Shown here in pieces: positions 36,291 through 47,100 of a stretch of 64,000 bases of DNA (its first letter is position 1; every line of letters starts with the position of its first letter). Under the pieces are notes generated by a model. It saw only the letters and a program-made list of their open reading frames with translations. It was not told the DNA's origin and ran no database searches. The DNA comes from Limanda limanda (Eukaryota; Chordata; Actinopteri; Pleuronectiformes; Pleuronectidae), in NCBI RefSeq assembly GCF_963576545.1, contig NC_083639.1, positions 14,046,618 through 14,110,617 on the forward strand, written 5' to 3'. A program made the translations under genes and the position numbers.

Positions 36291-36751
36291 CTGGAAATAT
36301 TTCTGAAATGTTCTCTATGTGGCTGTATGTGAGAACATAAAAGAGCTTTTGACATTGTCCTTAACTTTTCCTGCCATTCCCCAAGTAAAATGTTGAGAAA
36401 ATGCAGCAGGAACATTTCTGGATGATTCACAGTCTGCATTTGGATGACATTTCGAACACGGCACTTAACTACAAGAATACAAATATCTAAGGATGAAAGA
36501 GGGGTATCATACATGTAGAAGACGTCAATGAAGATGTCACCTTGGAAAAACAACGAAATTCAGAAGCATTTGGCGATAAAGGCTGATGCTGGTGTTGATG
36601 TGCTGTAAACAAAAACACTCTTGTTTTTGCACACCTCGTGTCCTGCCTCCTGCATGATCTACCCAGGCCCTACCCCTCACCAGAATGTTCCATGTTGTTG
36701 TGAATATGTCTGGCCTGACACTTTTCTGTAAGTCTTGTCTAAAAACAGCTT
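36291..36751 (+). mobile_element. dispersed repeat family C, copy 2, inserted in the LINE tail
   Basis: About 460 bases unrelated to the flanking LINE-type tail. They align in four ordered blocks with 26270-26860 (see that entry), so this is a second copy of the same family. Because the flanking tail is continuous in consensus across the gap, family C inserted after the LINE tail was already in place. Target-site duplication could not be fixed by eye. Confidence 0.65.
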
Positions 36752-36935
36752 TAGTTGCCAGTTAAGTGTATGATGTAGTGTTTGGACTGTGGGAGTACCC
36801 AGTGAAATCGCACGCAGGCAATGGGAGAAAAGGCAAACTCCTAACAGAAAGGCTCTGGCGGCTGAGGTTTGAACCCAGAAACTTCTTGCTCTTAGGCAAC
36901 AGTACCACCATAGTGCCACCACACAACCTTGGTTT
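36752..36935 (+). mobile_element. LINE-type 3' tail, right part
   Basis: Resumes with 'taagtgtatgatgtagtgtttggactgtgggagtaccc' and continues GGCAATGGGAGAAAAGGCAA (36818-36837), 'actcctaacagaaaggctctgg', GAGGTTTGAACCCAGAAACT (36863-36882), 'cttgctcttaggcaacagtaccacc'. This order is the second half of the same teleost repeat ('ctttggactgtgggaggaagccggagtacccgg...aaactccatgcagaaagg...gaacccaggaccttcttgctg...gcaacagtgctacc'). Confidence 0.7.
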
Positions 36936-39900
36936 ATGTTTCCAACAGATGCACAGGCCTAATTCATAGTATTTTTTCAAGTCATGACATTAACCCAGTA
37001 AAGAAAAAAGCTGTGCGTCAACAGTGTCAGACAACTTTAATAACGGATGCAACACCAACCATTACAACCAATGGATGTGATTTTAATGAGCCGGGGAATA
37101 AATGGGGGGAAACACTGTCTATTTAGCAAAGCACTTTACTTAGCCTCTTCCAATCTCAGTCAGTTTGGAACTGTAACGTGCATGCTGTGTTTCTGACAGG
37201 CTACAGATGATGCGTTGGAGAGGGGCTACGCTCACTAGCCTGACTGTAATGAGTGCTAGCCACTAATTAGCTTGCTGCTGGATGCCAGATATAGCTGGAG
37301 CTAAAGCCCCGTCAGTGGAGCAGTGCAGCGAGGAGAGAAGAGAGCTACTCTAATGAGCTCTCAGTGGTGTGTTTACTGTTAACCAAAGTCATGGCTTTAC
37401 TCTCTGTGTCTCCCCGTCCATGCAGAACACTCTTGGATCTCCACGGCTGCGCACACACAAATCTATATTCATAACTCGTGTGTGCGAATGCGTACACACA
37501 CATAAAAAAAAGCACCTCACTGATTCTATCCTCAGTGTTTGCCAGTGATAGGGGCCTAATTAATATGGCTACGCTGCAACTCTTCATCATATCTGTAACA
37601 AGCAATCTCCAGACAGACATGATCAGTCAGGCTTGATGTACGACACATTAGCTAGCTGTGGATGGCTGCTCCACAGCAAAGCACAATGAAAGATTGCTGT
37701 GCTTTAGGACAATATCTTAACAAGGTCAGAATGACTGACGGACAGAGGCACCGCTTTGGTTACCTGCTTCGTTACGATTGATTACCTCAACAATTGTCTG
37801 GTTGAGCATGAGAGAGAGAGTGTACATGTGTATCTCCTGACTGCTCACACACGACATGTAGAGCAGGTATGAGTCCGTTTGCGTTTGGTTCTCCTCTGAG
37901 TTATTGGTGGCGGCAGCTAGAGGACGTCTGCACAGCAGTGACTGGAGTGCAAGTGAGTGCCTGCGATGTGGTCCCCATACGGTTCATTAAGAAAACAGAC
38001 CTGACAGAGCAAACTCATTCAGGATGGATGGGCTTAACCAGCGGACACTTACATACACCTTCCATGACTATTGAACTTTGTTTTTCCTGTCGAGAGCTTC
38101 TCTAATGAAAAACAAGTGCTTTGAATCTGTCTGCCGGGGATATTTGTTAAGGCTGTGGTTTGGTTGCACAGGGCGAACAGTTTGCATGTGCAGGTTTAAA
38201 GTCGCTCACTCTCGTGGCTGTAGGGGTTATATTAGGATTTTAGTTATTTGAAAATTGTATGACAAACCTACACCAATTTGACAGGTTAATCATTAGCTTT
38301 TTGCTCAGTTCAGCAGTTTACACACCTTCAGCACAGTGCATTTTAGTTCAATGTAATGTCTCTGCCGATTACACATTCAGCACATTTAAAGCCCTCTGTT
38401 TGCTGCTGGAAAAAGTTGCACTTGGCTCAAGTTGTTTTTTTTTGTATCTCTGTGTCCACGTAACGCCATATACCTAGGCTTTCTTAATGTGCATTGAATT
38501 TCAGACAGTAATTTTCATACCCATTATGCAAACATTTTAAATTGCAATCTAAAGTACTCTTTAACATTGTGAGTTTTGAGCAAATCAGTTTCGTACTTTG
38601 TCCAAAAATCCTTCTGATAAATGAAAAAACTACCCAACAAACAGACACTGGACATAAAGTCTTTGGCAGCATTCAATGTCATTCTTCATGTTTCTTAGAG
38701 CGTCAGTGTCTCCTGCAGTATCTACTCTGACTGTTAAAAGGTCACAATAATTTCACCCCTGCCTCTTCTCCAAAGTCCTTGTTTTTGGCCTTTATTGATG
38801 CACACTGGCCTTCACATTTGTTTTCGTCCTGCAGTGGCCCTGGGTGACGCGGGACAGATAACGGTCCTCAGTAATTCATGGGGCTGTCGGACACAGTGAC
38901 TGGTGACTTACACAGGTTGCCAATGGAATAAAAAAGGTTCTGTGACTTTCACAGAGCAGGCAGCACAACCAGGTAGCTGGAGAGACTCGAAAATCTACAT
39001 TTTTTTCCAATTACAAAACAAAACATTAATATATTAAAATAAATAGAATAACATCATATCAAGCTCTTTGTTATCCATCTTATATATCTATATGTTTCCA
39101 CTTCTATAATAATATTCTGACATTGTAGAACTAATCCTGCAATTGCAGGTTAGGGAGGCTCTGGTGATGTTAGCTGGTGAGAAAGGTCAGAGGCTGCAGC
39201 AGGATCTTAGAGCTTTTTGCTCCTTGCTGTTCTGTTCAATAGTTTTTCCCTCCAGGGCTCCAGTCTTCTGCCCAGTCACTCTCCACATGGCTGTATGAAT
39301 GGCAGGACCCACTGTCCGCTGCACCAGTCTACACATCGATGTGAAGCCCAGATTACTTTGTGTACGGCGGAGTGTGAGGTGAATGTGAATGTGTGTATTT
39401 GTGACTCCTTCATAACTCTTGAGTGGAGCTTGTTGGCATCTGTGAGCAGGTGGCGTGATGAAGCCTCACTGTGTGAGACTGGGAATTTTTGCTTTTGTTT
39501 TTTGTGTGTGTGATGATTCTCACATTACGGCTTGCTTTATCTAAGTGTGTGTGTGTGTGCGAGAAATATCCTGCCTGCTGTAAAAATTACAGTATTCATG
39601 TGGATTAGATGATGTGTCTTGTGTTTAAATTCTGCCTGTACATGCAGGTTTGTGTGTGTTCCTCTCGTCTTAGTGTGTATCCTGCTCTACAGCTGGCAGT
39701 GTGAGACCCCCTCTGTTTCCAGCCAGGTGTGCATCTGCACATGCATTTGTATCTGTACATTTGTGTGTTTGAGAGAGGAACAGACCGACACGACTCTCCT
39801 ATGGGCTCCATGCTGTCACTGACGAAAGCCGATTATGAGGCATGCCAGGGTGTCAGGAACACCCCCCACCAAAATTATACAGACTCACAGCTTTCCATTC

Positions 39901-40109
39901 ATCTGTACGGATGCAACTGCAAAGCTGCGTCTCTCCAGCTTCCTCCTGCCATCTGGAGACCAGGCCACATGCTCACTCCACAGCTTGATATGAAATTTGA
40001 CAATTGTTGCCCTGACATTTTTAGCCTGTTTTTCTTCTGTGTGTTGTATTTTCAGCATCAAACACCAGCATGTCAGAAATAGAAATCTTCAGAAGATGAA
40101 TAATAATAA
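36936..40109. other. non-coding, nothing recognised
   Basis: Unique DNA with a short TG run at 39544-39560. No coding, RNA gene or transposon end was recognised. Several 60-117-codon frames show no domains. Confidence 0.45.
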
Positions 40110-40520
40110 CTTGGGTGACCCCTGACCATTACTCCAGTAACATCATGAGATTTACAGTTTCTGTCTTGAGAGAAATTTTACTATTACATGAATAATATCA
40201 TAAAATTACCTTGGTAAATATTCATTGGCCATAGAGGATGTACTACTACTGCCATAAATGATCATCTGACCTTTTATATATCACCACCAGCAGGTCACTT
40301 ATTTTGTGAAATATCACATCTGATGTAACTTCATGGTTCCTGGATGATCAGTCCTAGTGGTGATCCCCTGAAAATTTATGAAAATCTTGTATGGGATGCC
40401 ATGAAATCTGGTAGAGAGATGCATGGTCCCCACAGGATAAATTGTACTTTTTGTCATCCCCTACCTATATTTTCATGCAGACTGAGGTTTTCAATTTGGT
40501 TTATAACCGTATTATCTGTA
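40110..40520 (+). repeat. dispersed repeat family B, copy 2
   Basis: GATGCCATGAAATCTGGTAG (40395-40414), 'agatgcatggtccccacaggataaattgta' and 'gtcatcccct' match the same family as 12335-12680. Left of this, the 'tgatc(c/a)ctgac...caccagcagg' type wording recurs at about 40115, 40258 and 40361, so the copy contains internally repeated units or is a composite. It is non-coding. Confidence 0.55.
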
Positions 40521-40553
40521 CACATTATGGAAATAATAACATATTATGCTGTG

Positions 40554-40587
40554 GTTAAACTCTAGACTCTAGACTCTAGAGTTTAAC
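40554..40587. repeat. 13-bp inverted repeat with internal 7-bp direct repeats
   Basis: GTTAAACTCTAGA (40554-40566) and TCTAGAGTTTAAC (40575-40587) are perfect reverse complements around an 8-base spacer. The spacer and arms together contain three head-to-tail CTAGACT/CTAGAGT units, so the structure probably grew by slippage of a CTAGACT unit at a palindrome. Confidence 0.85.
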
Positions 40588-42099
40588 ATGTCGCTGACAT
40601 TTCTCTTGGCTTACTCACAGCAAGAATTTAAAGAATCATGATCACATTATCTGACATGGTAACCATTTTGAAAGATACACTGCTATATGATAGAAGAAAT
40701 ACACTGTTGTGTCTGTTGATCGTGGCAGCATAGGTCATACTCTCACTAAAGAATTCCTCTTTTTTTTCTTTCTTTTCTGCTACACACAGAAAGTATTTGA
40801 TTCCACAATCTCATGTTCCTGCAATATAGTCCCCACTTACATTGCCGGAGATTTAAGAAGTAAAGTTAATATCACTGTTTTATAAAAGCAGCTCACTTCA
40901 TTGGAAGTAAGTTACTGCCTAACTGATATGAGGAGTAAAAGGGAAGTTGTCACTTGGTCAGTATTTATTGTCAGTTTATACTCTTTCCACATCAAACAAA
41001 TTTAAATCACACATTTCTCTAAAAATTTAGATTTTTGTCCTGCTCATGAGTTTTTCATCAAATTGTTGTGAAAGCAACATCAAAAATGTATTGTAACTAA
41101 CAGAAGAAAGTTGAAAAAAGCCATAAGGAGACGAGCAAACGAACTGCCACTATTATGAAGTGTATCTTTTTCACAGTGCTAATTGACCCTTCTTGTTAAG
41201 CGTATTTCCTTTTGAGAGGACACAGTTTGTGTCAAACATCGATATGTGTTTATCAGTCGTCTGTTGTTTTTCAAAGGAGCGTTGTATCTTTCTAGAGGGT
41301 GGCAAGGAACAAACTGATCTGAGCTGGGCCCCAAACCTGTTCCATATGGTGACCACAGACACGCACACATGCAGACACACAAAAACACATCAGTGACTGT
41401 GATAAACACATACGTGAGCGCAGCACTCTCATTACTGATGCAGTGCAGCCTACTGTCAGCTGTGTTGCCAGGGACATTTGGTGGTGGAGAAAGTGACCAG
41501 GCTCCCATGAGTATCCCGTCCACACGGGGCTCCTCAGTACCCGCTAATTATTCTTCACACCTAATATGAGCAGGAGAAGGAGGAGAGACAGATGAGGGAG
41601 GGAAGGAGTGAGTGAGAAAGAGAGGGAGGAGAGACTGGCGACCAGTGGGACTTGTGCTTTCTTACAGGAACAATGAATCACATGTAACCGCCACCTGTCC
41701 TGTGTTGTCCCTTCTGTTGCTCTCAGCATTGCTGACAGGACGACTGTGTTTGTACAGTATCGAGCCAGCAGGGTTAGTATTGGCTAGAAAGCCTGTCACT
41801 GGGCACTAGGAATTAATAACAGATTGGACAGCCGTTGGCAGAATAACTTTTCCTGTTATTATCATTTGATTTCTCAGAAGAGATCCATCTATTTATGTAG
41901 AGTACCCAGGCTGTATTTTTTTGATCACTGCAGCTCCTACCTCTCTTTGTTGTCTTTGTATTATTCTTGACTACTGAAGCTTTTCATAAATGATGGTCAA
42001 AAATTTATAAATTAGTTGTTTGATCCAAAGAGGTTTGGATCAAGGTAAGATCAACTCAAGCCACATTGCTTTCAGGTGGTTTCAAATGATGATTCACAA
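40588..42099. other. non-coding, nothing recognised
   Basis: Unique DNA. 41570-41640 is purine-rich (GAGCAGGAGAAGGAGGAGAG at 41568-41587). 41400-41560 is repeat-free mixed sequence that could be constrained; no motif stands out. Confidence 0.45.
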
Positions 42100-42285
42100 A
42101 CACTCACTGCCCAGGACCAAACAGCAGACAGACAAAGCTAACTACTGTTGAACACAGCCGAGCAGCTAAAGAGCCAGATATGTTCCTCAGAAGGAAGTGG
42201 AGACCAAAGCCGAGCTCAAAGAAAAGAAGACTGAACCTAGGACATTCATCAGGTGTCCAGGAACAAGACACATTTTTGGGATTCC
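42100..42285 (+). repeat. dispersed percomorph repeat ('cactgcccaggaccaaacagc...')
   Basis: CTGCCCAGGACCAAACAGCA (42107-42126), CAGCTAAAGAGCCAGATATG (42163-42182), 'ttcctcagaaggaagtggagaccaaa' and ACATTCATCAGGTGTCCAGG (42242-42261) align in order with a common fish repeat. Family name unknown to me; non-coding. Confidence 0.55.
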
Positions 42286-42644
42286 TCTGAGGCATGTTTC
42301 TTGAAACCAATCCGTCTCGTTAAGGGGACTGATATTTATAAGCACGTACAATTTGTGCAGATCCAAATAACAATCTGGATCGAATTAATTTAAATGTGGT
42401 TTCACAAGGGGACTGTTGAGCCTTGGCAGAGCTAAGGCCTCATGAATGCTTTTCTAGTTTTACATGACATTCATCTATGTGACTGACACACCTTGTAGCT
42501 TTTTACAGTGGAGCTTCCCTCACTGGTTAGTGTCATAGTCATGATCTGAAAAAGCCACAGAATCAACCATTATGTCTTCTCTGTTGCAGATACTGTAGCT
42601 AATAACTGAGCTTTTAAATCGTAATATGTATTCAAGCTCAGCCT

Positions 42645-42880
42645 GGCCGCTCTGTGCCAGGGTGCATTTCTTCTGGGTACTCCGGCATCCTCCCCAGTCC
42701 AAAGACATACAGGTCAGGTCATTTTGCGACTCTAAATTGTCTCTTGTGTGTCAGCCCTGTGATAGACTGGCGACTTGTCCATGGTGAACCACGCCTCTCG
42801 CCCAATGTCAACTGGGATTGGCTCCAGCCCCCACACGACCCTCAAATGATAGCTGATGGATGAGAAGATGGATAACCTGT
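42645..42880 (-). mobile_element. LINE-type 3' tail in reverse orientation
   Basis: On the plus strand it reads TCTTCTGGGTACTCCGGCAT (42670-42689), 'ccccagtccaaagacataca', 'cgactctaaattgtctc', CCTGTGATAGACTGGCGACT (42756-42775), 'ccacgcctctcgcccaatgtcaactgggattggctccagccccc', and ends 'gatggatgagaagatggat'. This is the reverse complement of the tail found at 36150-36935 and is uninterrupted here, which gives an internal control for the insertion seen there. Confidence 0.75.
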
Positions 42881-44035
42881 GAGCTTGATTCAATCCTCTC
42901 TCACTCCCCTGTCACTATACCTTTTACTAGTTTTGTTAGCTTGTGGATTTTAGTGACCTCATTCACAGTGTGACCCAGCTTCACCTTGAGCAGACACTAA
43001 AAATAGTGCATATAGGCCTAGTTTTCTACTGATATAAACTAAGCTGTTCAAACGAGCAACTGCCTGAACAGCCTGAACTGACCTAGAAACCAAAACCGAA
43101 CTCAGGATAGTAAGAAGCAGCATCTCGATGCAGCTAAAACCAACCATCATATAAAACCTTACTTGAGCATTTATAGCTAGCAGAGTGATATTTATAGTAA
43201 GAGATGTGTGTTTGCATATCAGCTGGGAAAAGGTCTAATTACTTAATTTCTCCCTGCTCTGCCTCCTGATTTAAAAACGAGGTGTGGGTGGATGCAAAAC
43301 AGTCCTGTGCAGCCGCACATCCCTACAGCTATGATTTGCTCTATAATCATAAACCCATACCCCTTTTGGAGTGAGCCAATCGGATTTGAATAAAACTGAG
43401 ACCTGGTTAAAACTCTGACCGCTATTCTGTTTATCAGTCAACAAATCTTCCTGCTGAACTGAACAAATATACATAGAACAAGCAAGTGGTTTGAAATGTA
43501 CCACCCAAGTCTTTTTGTTGGAGTTGATGTGAGACAACTGGTGTAACAACTTGCAAGGTGGTGGTCAAATTGTCCTTTAACACCGTCACCACCTGGAGCA
43601 TTGACTTGTTTTCATCAAGCTGTAGTGTGTGTGCTGATGGTTTTAGCTGGTCAGATATCTTTTGCTTATCCTTATCCGTCTCTTAGGTGTCTGAATGGGC
43701 TTTGACTCATCTCATGAACAGCTTGTCACTCATCACATTGAAGGAAATGTCAAGTGTGTTTTGCAATGACAGGATGCTCAAATCCCAACTCTCGACAAAT
43801 GTCATTAGCGTGATTATGTTATTATTAGTAGAATCAGAATTATTGAGTAATGGAGTGTCAAAATATTTACTACATTTTCTCTAATAGGAAGAAGCGGATA
43901 TATGTGAAGGGGTTATGTGCAAAGTTAAACCTTCATCACATCCAGCAGCTTGTATCAACGGTTGTTGATTAGGATGTCGCACTTTTGTCAATGCTCATAA
44001 CTGCTTAATTTCTGTTTGTTTTCTGGCAGATGGAG

Positions 44036-44037
<2 letters not shown>
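42881..44037. other. non-coding, nothing recognised
   Basis: Unique DNA; no element or frame recognised. Confidence 0.45.

Positions 44038-44117
<80 letters not shown>
44038..44117. repeat. (TG)n microsatellite, 80 bp
   Basis: Perfect TG array, ending in TTCGTTCG. The 154-codon plus-strand frame and 88-codon minus-strand frame that cross it are artefacts of the dinucleotide. Confidence 0.97.
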
Positions 44118-44118
<1 letters not shown>

Positions 44119-45866
44119 CGTTCGTCACTCTGTCCAACTTTGGACAACATCCTGAGGCATCAGGGATATTTGGCCGAGGTGAAAATTCCTTTTGGAGATT
44201 CCCAGCATCCCAGCAGCATATGGAAACATGCTTACACTCCACCTCTCCCATCATGCTTCATTCCAACCCGTCCTCAATCAAACCCCGCAACCCTCCTATC
44301 TCCACCCTCCAACTCTTCAGGAGGGCTCAAAGCACTGCTGTAATTACAATCAAACACACACCCTTTGCTCTGTCACATGTCGCTAAAGCCGGAGCGCCAG
44401 AGTCCCCAGCACACAGGCGTCTCCATTCATTTTCTGGCCGCCCCAGATTGATTTCCTCCTACAGCACATTAAAAACTTAATGACATGCTCACAACCACCA
44501 TTGCCGGATTCTACCTCCATCTAGCGGGCTGGCAGGATGAAGTAGGGATGTGGGGTTTAAGTCAGCTGGAGACTCCAGAGAGAGAGGTTGGTGGCTCAGG
44601 ATGGCTGGATGGGTCGTTCCAGACTTAATTAAACTGGAGCAGGTTCTGTAATCTGTGGACATTAGCTAGCGCTGATGCTCCTGCAAGCTGCTGCTGGCTA
44701 TGGTTGGTGTACATGAGCAGCTGAGGTCTGTATGGTGCTGGCTATGCAAGGGCTACGAGATGTTGATATAAATGGCAGCGTGAGGTACAGCACGTGGGGC
44801 TGTGGTGATTATTCACAGCACCAATGTGAAAGAATGTGATAATATTTGTGGTGAATATTTTAGCAACTTGACAAATTGATGGTAAATTGATAGCAGACTA
44901 ATGGGTCACCCCCTAAGATTAGGCATAAATCAGATGTCATTTAGCTTTCTAATGAAACCAGATGGTATGTATTTAAGTCAGTGTTCTGCCATCTGATGGT
45001 TGTTGTAAGCTTCAATATGCTTGTGTACTATACGTGTGCAAAAGAGAGGAAGTTACAAATACAGTTTCACTTGGTTGGTATGGTGAAAGCATCACCAAAA
45101 TCCAGTTATCCCCAAATTCACAAAAAAAAAGACATATTTATAGGGTTTTTTTGCTTCACATCTGAGGCAGAAACAACCAAACCTGGCACACGCTGTTGCT
45201 TTCTGATGTACAGCCGGGTGTGAAAACACAAGGCAGCAGTATACACACAGTACATAAATCCAATCTAGCGCCAACTCCACTGCTCCATCCTGCATCGGAG
45301 ACTTTCTCTACTGTACACAAACGGCCTTTATTTTCGCACAGGGAAGGAAAACACTGCTTTATGCTGACTTAGGTCTGATCAGAAATGATGTATAGCAGGC
45401 ACAACGAGCAGAGAACTGTAATCGCCTGCCTCAGGCGTTTAATACTGTTTCTCCCTTTCAATTCAGAGGTCAATTACCAGCAGGTTATAGACATCATTAA
45501 ACTGGTGTTTTCTGAAGTGCCTCTTGCTCCCTGTCAGAATGACTTAAGATGAATTGACAGGATTGATTTTAGATGGAGACCAACAGTGTGCTCGGAAAGC
45601 TCTACACAGGCATCTATTTTCATTATGCATCACGTTGCATCTCTGACAAATCTTTCTCTCTCGTTAGACCAAACATTGGTGACTTGTCATTTTGTTCTTA
45701 TTTTAATAAATACTTTCTCATGCATTTTTCACAATCCGAAGGCTCATCGGTGGACTCGGCTGGAATTCTGCTGGCACAGAATCTTTGATTTTGATGAAGG
45801 TTTCCTGACCAATTATCTGTTTTATGTGTGGGCGTGTGTGCTTATAGTCTCTGCGTGCGTCTTTCT
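44118..45866. other. non-coding, nothing recognised
   Basis: Unique DNA. 44140-44480 keeps an open plus-strand frame beyond the TG array, but without a domain or splice borders. The remainder is AT-rich. Confidence 0.45.
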
Positions 45867-45910
45867 CTGTGTGTGTGTGTGAGTGTGTGTCTGTGTGTGT
45901 GTTTGTGTCT
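45867..45910. repeat. imperfect (TG)n microsatellite
   Basis: TG array with GAG, CTG and TTTG interruptions. Confidence 0.9.
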
Positions 45911-46947
45911 ATGTGCAGAAATTAGCCAGGCCATTAGAGGCCTATCTTCATGTGTATCTCACTGTGCAGCAGTGACAACAGATTGCACTGACAAACTGAC
46001 CCATAATCTGTGCATCTCTGCTGGATCAGCCATGATGAGCTGCCTGTGGAAATCATGTGTGTGAGGAGTTGTCTGTGTGGGTCTCATACACTCGTCTCTG
46101 CTCCATTATTTCTGTTTGCTGCTTCCCGACCAAACCAGGCTGGGCTGCAACTCCCCTGTCTCCATGCAGCCAGTTAATAAACTGGATTTTTGCTGTTTTG
46201 AAGCACAGTGTTGCATCTTAAATTACTGTCACTATTTAGTTAGTTGGAGGTCATATTTTTTGTGTGTTTGGTTAAATCCTGATGCACAAGAATCCCTCTA
46301 GCCTGCTCCCATAATCCAGCCAAGGCAATGATTTGGTATCCTATCATAAAAAACATATTATATACACCTGAAGCAATTTACTGGATGGAATAAAGTTGCA
46401 AATAGAAGTATGAAACTCCAGGATATAATGGTTTACCCCAAAGGACCTCAAAGCAGATATTGGTGGATAGCAATTTTTGGTATTGAATAAAATTTCTCAC
46501 AATTGTAGACAGAGGAAAGGCCATTAGGATTAAAATCTGAGTCTCCTGTTTGCTACCAAAAATCGACTTCTCTTTTTCTTTATGCAGGACAGAAGGAACT
46601 GGCCCTCATTAAAAATGGCCATGCATGGCAGTGCATGCTGGGAGCTGTTCCAATGGCAACCATTGATCCTTGACACAGGCAAAATAGAATAGGGCTTAAT
46701 GAATTCACAGAACAAAGTGACGGAGATTAGAGTGCAAAGTACAGACAGAAACGCAGAGACAGTAAGACACAGATAAAAAATTAAGAGAGAGAAGGCGGTG
46801 TGGGGGAGTCGGAGAGGTTTAGGGGAGCAGAAAGGATGGGGGCTATTAAAGAGAGGGATGGAATGGTATTGTTTCCGTTTTCCTTCTGGGAGTTTTTGAG
46901 TCTTTGTGAAGCTATGCCAGATCGTTGAGCCCAAACAGTGGGGGCAA
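45911..46947. other. non-coding, nothing recognised
   Basis: Unique DNA. The minus-strand 134-codon frame at 46530-46934 crosses a purine-skewed stretch (46740-46860) and shows no domain. Confidence 0.45.
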
Positions 46948-47059
46948 GTGTGTGTGTGTATGTGTGTGTGTGTGTTGACGAGATGGCAAGAGAGGGGAGA
47001 GGGAGAGAAGGTCTATGCTAAAATGTGAGATGCAGACATTTCTGAGTGGAGAATAATAC

Positions 47060-47099
<40 letters not shown>
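46948..47099. repeat. two (TG)n microsatellites in one cluster
   Basis: TG arrays at 46948-46975 (with one TATG step) and 47067-47099 (perfect, 33 bp), separated by about 90 bases of GA-rich unique sequence. Confidence 0.95.

Positions 47100-47100
<1 letters not shown>

Noticed and set aside
36860..36885. tRNA B-box-like GAGGTTTGAACCC, suggesting a tRNA or tRNA-derived SINE
   Set aside because: No A box or cloverleaf upstream; the word is part of the LINE-type tail repeat.
44016..44480. 154-codon plus-strand frame
   Set aside because: Opens through the 80-bp TG array; the tail after it has no recognisable motif or splice borders.
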